The notes beneath the pieces are model-generated. The model was not told the DNA's origin and did no database searches. It saw only the letters and a program-made list of their open reading frames with translations. 64,000 nt of DNA, taken from Bacteroidales bacterium. Lineage in GTDB: Bacteria > Bacteroidota > Bacteroidia > Bacteroidales > FEN-979. Positions 8,891 through 16,335 of the stretch are shown here, in pieces (position 1 is the stretch's first letter; the number at the start of each line of letters is the position of its first letter). The stretch spans positions 1 through 64,000 of the forward strand of contig JAQWBQ010000004.1 in the NCBI GenBank assembly GCA_028706295.1. Reading direction: 5' to 3'. The position numbers and the translations under genes are program-made.

Positions 8891-10107
8891 CTGAACCGGA
8901 TGGCCTTTACCGGTGTAATCCTTGAAATGACAAACAACGGGATAAAAAATATCAGATAACACACCAACAAAGTTCCCATATTCAACAGAATAATATTGAG
9001 GAGATCAATGTTGACGGGAACAACAGAAACATAATACGATTCTTCAGATAGCTTAACCAGCCCATATTTTTTCTGGATAATACAGAGGACCCAGGCAATG
9101 GCATTCCCCCAGATCATTCCCCAGGATATGATATAAAAAGCATGGTACAGGAACATCTTCCTGATTCTCCTGTTACGCATGCCCAATGCCTTCAGTAACC
9201 CGATCATGCTGGTCCGTTCGAGGATCAGGATCAGCAGGGTGGAAATGATGGTGGTGGCCGATACCAGAACAATCAGGATGAGGATGATCATCACGTTAAT
9301 ATCCTGAAGTCCGAGCCAATCGAATATCTGCGGATAGATCATCCGGAGGGTGGAGGCGTCCAGACTGAATCCGACCTGGTGATAAATTTCCGGGCCCATC
9401 CGGTCCATATCGTTGAAATTGTTCAGAAAGACTTCAAAACCACCCACCTGTCCGGGATTCCAGTTGTTCAGTTTCTGGATATGGTAAATACTTCCGATCA
9501 CGTAAAGTTTGTCGAATTCTTCAAGGCCCGTGTCGTAAATTCCGGCGATCCTGAATTTTCTTCCGAGGTTGGAATTCCCGGAGATGAAATACATCCGGAG
9601 ATCATCATGGAGTTTTAAGTTCAGCAGATCGGCCAGTTTCCGGGAAAGGATCACCTCGTCGGAACGGATGGTGTCGCTGAACCTGGGAACGGTTCCAGCT
9701 GCCATTCTGTTTTTGAAAAAGGACCAGTCAAAATCGCTCCCGACTCCTTTTAATACAACTCCCTGGATTTGATCGCGGGTTTTAATGATTCCTGCTTTGG
9801 TAGCAAATACCTGAAAATGCCGGATATCTTTCGACGCGCTAAACTTACGGCAAAACGGCTGATTCCGTTCAATGGGCTGGGGCTCGAAATTGGAATTCTC
9901 CGAAAACCGGGTTATCTGAATATGGCCGCTGAATCCCACTACCTTTTCACGGATTTCATTCTTAAATCCTGTGAGGATTGCAATGGCGATGAACATGATG
10001 GCGGTTCCCAGGGCGATAGCGGTCACGGCAATAACCACGAAGGTCCACGAAAAATTGGCTTTGCTGTTCGAAACGAGGCGTCGTGCCAGAAAAAATTCAG
10101 TATTCAA
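8887..10107 (-). CDS. LolC/LolE-type ABC transporter permease
   Basis: A 406-residue permease of the FtsX/MacB class. It has an N-terminal membrane helix (~20-45), a large periplasmic domain (~50-270) and three C-terminal helices (~275-300, 320-350, 370-400) ending in SRITPVKAIRFS. ERTSMIGLLKALGMRNRRIRKMFL is split here as ERTSMIGLL and KALGMRN, the coupling segment facing the ATPase. Such permeases extract lipoproteins from the inner membrane. No ATPase gene is adjacent. The reading frame stays open far upstream over the next gene; a TTG start at 10107 is chosen because a -7 box lies 22 bases before it and the protein then has family length. The stop overlaps the kinase stop. Confidence 0.85.
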   Translation of the reverse strand: MNTEFFLARRLVSNSKANFSWTFVVIAVTAIALGTAIMFIAIAILTGFKNEIREKVVGFSGHIQITRFSENSNFEPQPIERNQPFCRKFSASKDIRHFQVFATKAGIIKTRDQIQGVVLKGVGSDFDWSFFKNRMAAGTVPRFSDTIRSDEVILSRKLADLLNLKLHDDLRMYFISGNSNLGRKFRIAGIYDTGLEEFDKLYVIGSIYHIQKLNNWNPGQVGGFEVFLNNFNDMDRMGPEIYHQVGFSLDASTLRMIYPQIFDWLGLQDINVMIILILIVLVSATTIISTLLILILERTSMIGLLKALGMRNRRIRKMFLYHAFYIISWGMIWGNAIAWVLCIIQKKYGLVKLSEESYYVSVVPVNIDLLNIILLNMGTLLVCYLIFFIPLFVISRITPVKAIRFS

Positions 10108-10129
10108 GGATTCCAGATTACCGCTCCGG

Positions 10130-10137
10130 CAAAAGTA
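10130..10137 (-). promoter_or_regulatory. -7 box (TACTTTTG) for the LolC/E-type permease gene
   Basis: On the minus strand the sequence reads TACTTTTGC, a match to TAnnTTTG. It stands 22 bases before the chosen TTG start, which argues against the longer open frame further upstream. Confidence 0.55.
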
Positions 10138-10173
10138 ACTAAATTTGATGAGTGAAACGCTTACCCGGGAGCC

Positions 10174-11388
10174 ATGGTTTATCATCTGAAACGTATTCTG
10201 ATCATCCTCGCCTGCCTGACGGGTACGATCTCTTCTGCTGCCCAGGTTATTCCGGGTGCAGCCCGAGCCGAAATCGTAATCCCCCTGCTGAAAGGCAAGC
10301 GGATCGGGATCGTCGCCAACGATGCTTCGGTGATCCCGCTGATGGTCAATGGCAGTGATACAGCTATGCCTGCGTTGATCAACACAGTAAAATTTTTCTC
10401 CGATTCGGGAATCCGGGTGGTTAAAATATTTTCGCCGGAGCATGGGTTCGGGGTGACCGTTGAAGCCGGCGGAGTCGTGGCCGATGGCGTGGATCCTGTT
10501 ACAGGAATTCCGGTGGTCTCGCTTTATGGCGCCCACAAAAAGCCAACGCCCATGCAACTGGATGGCTTGGACGCCATGGTCTTTGATATACAGGACGTGG
10601 GTGTACGGTTCTACACCTACATTTCCACCCTGACCTTCCTCATGGAAGCCTGCGCCCAAAAAGGGCTTCCGCTGATTGTTCTGGACCGGCCAAATCCCAA
10701 TGGTTTTTATGTCGACGGCCCGGTAATGAAATCCGGATATACCTCGTTTGTGGGAATGCACCCCGTACCGGTCGTTTACGGAATGACCATTGGAGAATAT
10801 GCGCTGATGGTTAACGGTGAAAAATGGCTTAGCGGAAAAGTAACCTGTGACCTGACCGTGATCCCGGTAGCCGGGTATACCCATCAGACCAGAATGAAAT
10901 TCTTAAAGCCCCCTTCACCGAACCTTCCCGACAGCAACGCCATCTATCTCTATCCTTCGCTGTGTTTTTTTGAAGGGACCATTATGAGTGTGGGACGCGG
11001 AACGGATTTCCCTTTTGAAGTGTTCGGCCACCCTGCCTTTCCCGATACGACCTTCAGTTTTTTTCCGGTCAGTGTGCAGGGGAAAGCTGCGCACCCGCCT
11101 TATGAAGGTACCCGATGCCGGGGAGCCGACCTCCGGGATTATTACAAAATAAATCCCGGATCGATGGGAAGGATCCATCTTGGCTGGCTGATCCGCGCCT
11201 ATGAACTGATGAAGGGTGAAGGGAACTTCTTTAACGATTATTTCGACAAACTGGCAGGCAGCGATGCGCTCAGAAAGAGTATCATCAGGGGCAAAAATGA
11301 AACGGAGATCCGCCGGTCATGGAAAGCGGATCTCCTCAGGTTTAAAAAGATACGGTCGCGGTATTTGTTGTACGCGGATCAGGATTGA
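10174..11388 (+). CDS. NamZ-type exo-beta-N-acetylmuramidase (DUF1343)
   Basis: A 404-residue exported protein with a signal peptide (KRILIILACLTGTISSAAQ). It matches the DUF1343 family: KRIGIVANDAS, FSPEHGF, SLYGAHKKPT, FDIQDVGVRFYTYI, LDRPNPNG and EGTIMSVGRGTDFPFE are all in the expected order. Characterised members (NamZ, family GH171) remove terminal MurNAc from peptidoglycan fragments, feeding recycling. The periplasmic location fits. It is divergent from the permease gene and its end overlaps the convergent aminotransferase gene by 10 bp. Confidence 0.9.
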   Translation: MVYHLKRILIILACLTGTISSAAQVIPGAARAEIVIPLLKGKRIGIVANDASVIPLMVNGSDTAMPALINTVKFFSDSGIRVVKIFSPEHGFGVTVEAGGVVADGVDPVTGIPVVSLYGAHKKPTPMQLDGLDAMVFDIQDVGVRFYTYISTLTFLMEACAQKGLPLIVLDRPNPNGFYVDGPVMKSGYTSFVGMHPVPVVYGMTIGEYALMVNGEKWLSGKVTCDLTVIPVAGYTHQTRMKFLKPPSPNLPDSNAIYLYPSLCFFEGTIMSVGRGTDFPFEVFGHPAFPDTTFSFFPVSVQGKAAHPPYEGTRCRGADLRDYYKINPGSMGRIHLGWLIRAYELMKGEGNFFNDYFDKLAGSDALRKSIIRGKNETEIRRSWKADLLRFKKIRSRYLLYADQD

Positions 11389-12578
11389 CGGCCGGGATAT
11401 ACTTTGAGGCCTTCCTCCAGGCATTTCATAGCCATCTTCAGATCACCTACATTCAGAACATAGCTGATGCGGACTTCATTTTTTCCCCTTCCTGCAGTGG
11501 AATAAAATCCTGTAGCAGGCGCCAGCATGACCGTCTGGTTTTCAAAATTAAAGTGTTCAAGAAGCCATTGGCAGAATGTATCGGAATCATCGATCGGCAG
11601 TCGTGCCACCGCGTAAAAGGCTCCACCCGGGTTTGGACAAAAGCATCCTGCCATTTTGTTGATCGATTCAACGACGATGTTTCTGCGTTGGACATATTCC
11701 TCAAGGACATGTTCAAGATAAGCGGGAGGCGTATTGATCGCCTCTTCGCCGGCAATCTGACCAAATGTTGGCGGGCTCAGCCTGGCCTGAGCAAACTTCA
11801 TCGCGGTGGCCATCACGGTTTTGTTCCTGGAGATCATGACGCCGATGCGCACGCCGCAGGCGCTGTATCGTTTGGAGATGGAATCGAGCAGTATCACGTT
11901 GTCATCGATGCCTTCCAGGTTCATTACCGAGTGGTGGCTCCTGCCATCATAACAGAATTCACGGTATACCTCGTCTGAAAACAGATAGAGATCGTATTTC
12001 TTTACGATATCACGGAGATTCAGAAGTTCCTCCTGTGAATATAGATATCCGGTAGGATTATTCGGATTGCAGATCATGATGGCTTTGGTGCGTGGTGTGA
12101 TCGCCTCTTCAAATGCGCTGATGGGCGGAAGGGCGAAACCATCGTTGATGAATGATTCGATGGGCTTCACCACGACACCGGCTGCAGTTGCAAAACCGTT
12201 ATAATTGGCATAAAATGGTTCCGGTATGATGATCTCATCACCCGGGTTCAGACAGGTAAGCATGGCGAAGAGAATTCCTTCGGAACCACCTGTTGTGACA
12301 ATCATCTGATCGGGATTAACCCCAATACCCAGGCGGCTATAATATTCCGTCAGTTTTTTACGGTACGAAAAGTTTCCGGCGGAATGGCTGTACTCAACGA
12401 CTTTTATGTCGGTATGCCGGATCTTCTCCATGACATTCGGAGGTGTTTCTATATCTGGTTGTCCGATGTTGAGATGGTAAACTTTGACTCCTCTTTTTTT
12501 TGCCTCATCGGAGAAAGGCACCAGTTTACGGATGGGAGAAGGGGGACAGGCTTGTCCGCGGTTTGAAATTGTTGGCAT
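11379..12578 (-). CDS. Class I/II PLP-dependent aminotransferase
   Basis: A 399-residue fold-type I aminotransferase. HLNIGQPDIETPP is the N-terminal substrate arm, TTGGSEGI the phosphate-binding turn, NPNNPTG the Asn that contacts PLP, SDEVYREFCYDG the Asp/Tyr pair, and SISKRYSACGVRIG holds the Schiff-base Lys. The sequence resembles the aspartate/aromatic aminotransferase group common in Bacteroidota; the exact substrate cannot be read. An upstream in-frame ATG (12620) would add MLAMRLAFRFKNIH, which is not conserved, so 12578 is used. It stands alone, followed by the convergent NamZ gene. Confidence 0.9.
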   Translation of the reverse strand: MPTISNRGQACPPSPIRKLVPFSDEAKKRGVKVYHLNIGQPDIETPPNVMEKIRHTDIKVVEYSHSAGNFSYRKKLTEYYSRLGIGVNPDQMIVTTGGSEGILFAMLTCLNPGDEIIIPEPFYANYNGFATAAGVVVKPIESFINDGFALPPISAFEEAITPRTKAIMICNPNNPTGYLYSQEELLNLRDIVKKYDLYLFSDEVYREFCYDGRSHHSVMNLEGIDDNVILLDSISKRYSACGVRIGVMISRNKTVMATAMKFAQARLSPPTFGQIAGEEAINTPPAYLEHVLEEYVQRRNIVVESINKMAGCFCPNPGGAFYAVARLPIDDSDTFCQWLLEHFNFENQTVMLAPATGFYSTAGRGKNEVRISYVLNVGDLKMAMKCLEEGLKVYPGRQS

Positions 12579-12643
12579 ATGGATGTTTTTAAAGCGAAAT
12601 GCCAGCCTCATGGCCAGCATTTCAAACAGAAATTCCGGATGGG

Positions 12644-13105
12644 TTATTTGCTGATGGGTACAGCGCTCTGATCGGGATTCTTCTCAGGTGCCGTGGTAGC
12701 CGGCTTTTGTGTAACCGTACCCTTGATCTGGAGAACTACCCGTGAAGTCTTGGCATTTGAAGTAACCGTCACGGTTTTATTGATCGGTCCCATGTTCTGT
12801 GTGTTGTAAGTAACCTTGATCACATCGCTTTTCCCGGGTAAAATGGGTTCCTGTGGCCAGGTCGGAACGGTGCATCCGCACGATGACTGCGGGCGCGAAA
12901 GGATCAAAGGTTCCTTACCGGTGTTGGTAAATTTGAATTCACAGGTGCCGTTGGCGCCCTGAACGATGGTACCATAATCATGCACGGTTTTAACAAAAGT
13001 GATTTCAGCTGCATTCGGGTTAGCCGGCTGCTGGGTTGCATCTTGGGTGTAGCCGGTCAGCGTCAGCATGCTCATCAGTAGGAATGAAAAAAGCATCTTT
13101 TTCAT
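12644..13105 (-). CDS. Exported DUF1573 protein
   Basis: A 153-residue protein with a signal peptide (MKKMLFSFLLMSMLTLTGYTQ). One DUF1573 domain covers residues ~33-130: HDYGTI, the CEFKFTNTGKEPL strand, the SSCGCTVP Cys pair and LPGKSDVIKVTYNT. The domain has an Ig-like, ASH/MSP-related fold. It is very common in Bacteroidota and is exported to the periplasm or surface, with no proven function. A low-complexity Pro/Thr/Lys tail follows. It is a single-gene unit with a good -7 box upstream. Confidence 0.88.
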   Translation of the reverse strand: MKKMLFSFLLMSMLTLTGYTQDATQQPANPNAAEITFVKTVHDYGTIVQGANGTCEFKFTNTGKEPLILSRPQSSCGCTVPTWPQEPILPGKSDVIKVTYNTQNMGPINKTVTVTSNAKTSRVVLQIKGTVTQKPATTAPEKNPDQSAVPISK

Positions 13106-13143
13106 AATCTGTTATTTATAGAATTGAGATTTTTATTTTTCTG

Positions 13144-13151
13144 CAAAAATA
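13144..13151 (-). promoter_or_regulatory. -7 box (TATTTTTG) for the DUF1573 gene
   Basis: TATTTTTGCAG on the minus strand, 38 bases before the start codon at 13105. A TTG lies 23 bp upstream of it (13175-13177), slightly wider than the usual spacing. Confidence 0.5.
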
Positions 13152-13209
13152 TAAAAAAAGCATGGGTGTGGTTACAAAATGGAATAATTTTACACTTTAA
13201 ACCGGTGAC

Positions 13210-13707
13210 ATGAAATATCTTTTAAACGGTTTGATGCTGATTTTTCTTTTTATGATTACAGACTCCTGTCGTACCGCGCAAAAACAAGTGTCAACCGGTA
13301 CTTCGGTGCCCGGTCCCGAGCTGATCGTTTACAAAACAAGGAAGGATTATTCCAAGAATGTTCCGGTGATCCTGAATGCCGACCGGACTGCTGTTGAATC
13401 TTACCCGGGCATTCGCGATATTTATTACCAGGGACAATTGGCTTATCCCACACAGTTGGAACAGGGTTACCTGCTCGACAACAGAGGGATCAATACTGGT
13501 GTGGCCTTTCTTAAAATCACCTATGAAGCCTATGCGGCCTTATCAGCGACGCCATCTTCTGCTGAACTTTATAAGATGATCGAAGACAGCGACCCTTTGC
13601 TCGAGATGTACTCCGGTGGAAATCGAAGCCGGTGGACCGATCCTGTTGCGGAGCTGAATGCGTTGATCAGAACCGGTTCGCTGGACAGGCTGACACGGTT
13701 GAAATAG
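13210..13707 (+). CDS. Small lipoprotein of unknown function
   Basis: A 165-residue protein with a lipoprotein signal: a short positive start, a hydrophobic core (LLNGLMLIFLFMI) and a cysteine in TDSC at residue ~20. The mature part has no domain I recognise; it contains VYKTRKDYSKNVPVILN and IRDIYYQGQLAYPT, and looks globular. In Bacteroidota such lipoproteins are usually in the periplasm or outer membrane. It sits between the divergent DUF1573 gene and the FakA-FakB fusion operon, which has its own promoter. Confidence 0.7.
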   Translation: MKYLLNGLMLIFLFMITDSCRTAQKQVSTGTSVPGPELIVYKTRKDYSKNVPVILNADRTAVESYPGIRDIYYQGQLAYPTQLEQGYLLDNRGINTGVAFLKITYEAYAALSATPSSAELYKMIEDSDPLLEMYSGGNRSRWTDPVAELNALIRTGSLDRLTRLK

Positions 13708-13731
13708 TATTTTAAAAAAGTTTTACCTTTG
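13699..13731 (+). promoter_or_regulatory. Promoter of the FakA-FakB fusion operon
   Basis: TACCTTTG at 13724-13731 with TTG at 13699-13701, 22 bp apart. It lies 22 bases before the TTG start codon at 13754 and so supports that start. Confidence 0.6.
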
Positions 13732-13753
13732 CACGATTTTAAATCTTTACTTC

Positions 13754-15556
13754 TTGACCGACACTGTTCAAAAAATAAAGGAAATCGACGGGAAACAACT
13801 CTACCAATCCTTTTTAGCAGGCGCCCAGAAAATCTTTGATCATCAGAAGTTGCTCAATAAGATCAATGTTTTTCCGGTTGCAGATGCCGATACAGGAACC
13901 AACCTGGCCTCGACCATGCGGTCGATCATGGACGCCATCATTCCGACTGAGAACCCCAAACAGGCTGCAGTTGCATTGGCCGATGCCGCCCTTACCGGAG
14001 CCCGGGGTAACTCGGGGATTATTTTTGCCCAGTTTCTGTACGGATTCAGCAATGAAATAGCAACAAATCAGCCCCTCGATGTTCAGTCGTTTGCGGAGAG
14101 CATCAAGAAGGCAGTGGCGTACGCTTACGATGCAATTGCCAATCCCGTTGAAGGTACCATCCTGACGGTTATCAAGGAATGGGCCGACTATGTTTATTTA
14201 TTGAAAGATCGCATCGACGATTTTATAAAACTCCTGGTGGAGGCTTATAACAAAGCGCTTGAGGCGTTATCGGCCACCACCCTGAAGCTGGAGACGCTGG
14301 CGCGGGCTCACGTTGTGGACGCAGGGGCAAAAGGATTTGTTTACTGGCTTGAAGGGATCAAGGACTTTTTTATCCGGGGTACCGACCATGCCGGAATCGC
14401 ACAGCCAGCAGAATCCGCCGCGGCTGATCCCGAAGTTGAGATGCCACATGATGTAATCACCTTCCGGTTTTGTACCGAAGCGCTGATCTCCGGAAAACAA
14501 CTTGACAAACATAAGGTCAGGAATTATATTCAGCATTGCGGCGATTCGCTGGTAGTTGCCGGAACTCCTGAAAAAGTGCGCGTGCACATCCACACCGATT
14601 ATCCTGCTGAAGTCTTTGCTCAACTGAGGAAATTTGGTAGCATAACCTACCAGAAGGTCGACGATATGGTTATGCAAAACGAAATCCAGAACAACCGGAA
14701 ATCAAACATTGCCATTTTAACCGATTCGACCAGCGACCTGCCCAAAGAGATCCTCGACCGTTACCAGATTCATGTTGTGCCCCTTTCCGTTCATTTTGGT
14801 GATACCTACTTTCTCGACCGTCTCACCATTCAGCCGCCACAGTTTTACTCAATGCTCGAAACCAGTGAAATACCGGCATCTTCGGCACAACCCGCATCAA
14901 AGGAGTTTCAAAATAGATTCGAATACCTTGCAACCCATTACGATTCTATACTGGGAATCCAGATTAGTGGTGCGATGAGCGGAACCTTCTCGAGCAGTGA
15001 GAAAGGATCAAAGGGTGTGACTGAGCGCACCGGGAAAAGAATCGATGTATTTGATTCCAAAACGGTAACCGGCGCCCTGGGCCTGATCGTGCTCCGGGCT
15101 GCCCAATCCATTGAATCGGGCGCTACCCATGACGAACTCCTCCCCAAAATCAACGATTGGATTTCCAAATCGATGGTCCGGGTCAGTGTTACAACCCTCA
15201 AATACATTGTCAGAAGCGGCAGGGTCAGTCCGCTGAAAAGCTTTATCGCAAGAACACTGGACCTGAAACCGGTGATCACCATCAATAAGGATGGGAGGTC
15301 GGAGCTGCTTTCGAAGTCATTCTCCGAAAAGGGCTGCATGCGAAAAATAATCAGTGACCTTGAGGGAATAACCTCGCAACAAAAAGTGTGGGGATATGCC
15401 ATTACCCATGCAAATAATAAACCTACTGCCGGATGGTACGCTTCAGAAATGAAAAGAATAACCGGAATGGATCCCGCCTTTATCGACAATGCATCACCGG
15501 CACTGGTCGCCAATACCGGATCGGGTGTGGTCTGTATCTCCCTGCTTTTTGAATAA
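13754..15556 (+). CDS. Fatty-acid kinase fusion: FakA-like (DhaL) plus DegV/FakB domains
   Basis: A 600-residue fusion. Residues ~1-200 form a DhaL kinase domain with the metal/ATP motif NVFPVADADTGTNL (Asp44, Asp46) and ARGNSGI. Residues ~230-310 resemble the middle domain of FakA (TEALISGK, GDSLVVAGTPEKVRVHIHT). From ~317 on is a complete DegV domain (AILTDSTSDLPKE, SAQPASKEF, SGAMSGTFSS, RSGRVS). In Firmicutes, FakA phosphorylates fatty acids held by a separate DegV-type FakB; here both are in one chain. The start is TTG (MTDTVQKIKE). DUF1295 and acyl-CoA synthetase genes follow at 12 and 10 bases, so an exogenous fatty-acid use operon is inferred. Confidence 0.88.
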   Translation: MTDTVQKIKEIDGKQLYQSFLAGAQKIFDHQKLLNKINVFPVADADTGTNLASTMRSIMDAIIPTENPKQAAVALADAALTGARGNSGIIFAQFLYGFSNEIATNQPLDVQSFAESIKKAVAYAYDAIANPVEGTILTVIKEWADYVYLLKDRIDDFIKLLVEAYNKALEALSATTLKLETLARAHVVDAGAKGFVYWLEGIKDFFIRGTDHAGIAQPAESAAADPEVEMPHDVITFRFCTEALISGKQLDKHKVRNYIQHCGDSLVVAGTPEKVRVHIHTDYPAEVFAQLRKFGSITYQKVDDMVMQNEIQNNRKSNIAILTDSTSDLPKEILDRYQIHVVPLSVHFGDTYFLDRLTIQPPQFYSMLETSEIPASSAQPASKEFQNRFEYLATHYDSILGIQISGAMSGTFSSSEKGSKGVTERTGKRIDVFDSKTVTGALGLIVLRAAQSIESGATHDELLPKINDWISKSMVRVSVTTLKYIVRSGRVSPLKSFIARTLDLKPVITINKDGRSELLSKSFSEKGCMRKIISDLEGITSQQKVWGYAITHANNKPTAGWYASEMKRITGMDPAFIDNASPALVANTGSGVVCISLLFE

Positions 15557-15567
15557 TACATCCCGTT

Positions 15568-16326
15568 ATGATTCTCGATATCGCCCTGATCATCTTCCTG
15601 TTCATGACTGTGGTCTTTATTCTGGCCCTGATCAAGAAAGATAATTCCATTATAGATATTTTCTGGGGCATTGGATTTGTCATTATCATGATCTACTCCC
15701 TCATCCAATCGGGTGAAGTTGACCTGAGAAAGATGATCGTAAGCCTTCTGGTATTTCTCTGGGGATTAAGACTTTCCTATCATATCATGATGCGCAACAC
15801 CGGCAGGGGAGAGGATTTCAGATATAAGAACTGGCGAAATACGTGGAAATTTTTTATCATTCGCAGTTTTTTCCAGATTTTTATGTTGCAGGGACTGGTT
15901 ATGCTGATCGTTTCCACTCCGATTTGGTACATTAACATGCACTCAACCGGTCTTCCCGGTATCTGGGATATGCTTGGATTATTCATATTCGGTACCGGTT
16001 TTATGACTGAGATGATTGCCGACCATCAATTGGCTCTCTTTAAAAAGAATCCCGCGAATTCAGGAAAAATTATGACAACCGGACTGTGGTCCATATCTCG
16101 TCATCCAAACTATTTCGGTGAGGCGTTGGTTTGGTGGGGAATCAGTTTTTATGCACTGGGACTTCACAACGGGTGGTATGTCCTGATCAGTCCGGTCGTG
16201 ATGACGCTTTTACTTCGGTTTGTATCGGGAGTTCCGATGATCGAAAAGAAATATGAAGGCAGGGCCGACTGGGAAGCTTATAAATCAGAGACCCCTGCAT
16301 TTGTGCCCTATATTAAAGGACTTTAA
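15568..16326 (+). CDS. DUF1295 (steroid 5-alpha-reductase-like) membrane protein
   Basis: A 252-residue integral membrane protein with about six hydrophobic segments. IIDIFWGIGFV near the N-terminus and TTGLWSISRHPNYFGEALVWWG near residue 170 (two motifs, TTGLWSISRHPNYFGE and LVWWG) are typical of DUF1295 proteins, a branch of the isoprenylcysteine methyltransferase/steroid reductase fold. Function in bacteria is unknown; lipid double-bond reduction or methylation is the usual guess. It starts 12 bases after the kinase fusion and ends 10 bases before the acyl-CoA synthetase gene, so a lipid substrate is inferred. Confidence 0.85.
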   Translation: MILDIALIIFLFMTVVFILALIKKDNSIIDIFWGIGFVIIMIYSLIQSGEVDLRKMIVSLLVFLWGLRLSYHIMMRNTGRGEDFRYKNWRNTWKFFIIRSFFQIFMLQGLVMLIVSTPIWYINMHSTGLPGIWDMLGLFIFGTGFMTEMIADHQLALFKKNPANSGKIMTTGLWSISRHPNYFGEALVWWGISFYALGLHNGWYVLISPVVMTLLLRFVSGVPMIEKKYEGRADWEAYKSETPAFVPYIKGL

Positions 16327-16335
16327 AATTCAGCC

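Noticed and set aside
10108..10884. A 259-residue N-terminal extension of the LolC/E-type permease
   Set aside because: The extension overlaps the NamZ gene on the other strand, has no family similarity, and lies upstream of a good -7 box for the shorter start.
15480..15708. Minus-strand open frames over the DUF1295 gene start
   Set aside because: They lie opposite the joined ends of two clear plus-strand genes and show only reverse-complement composition.
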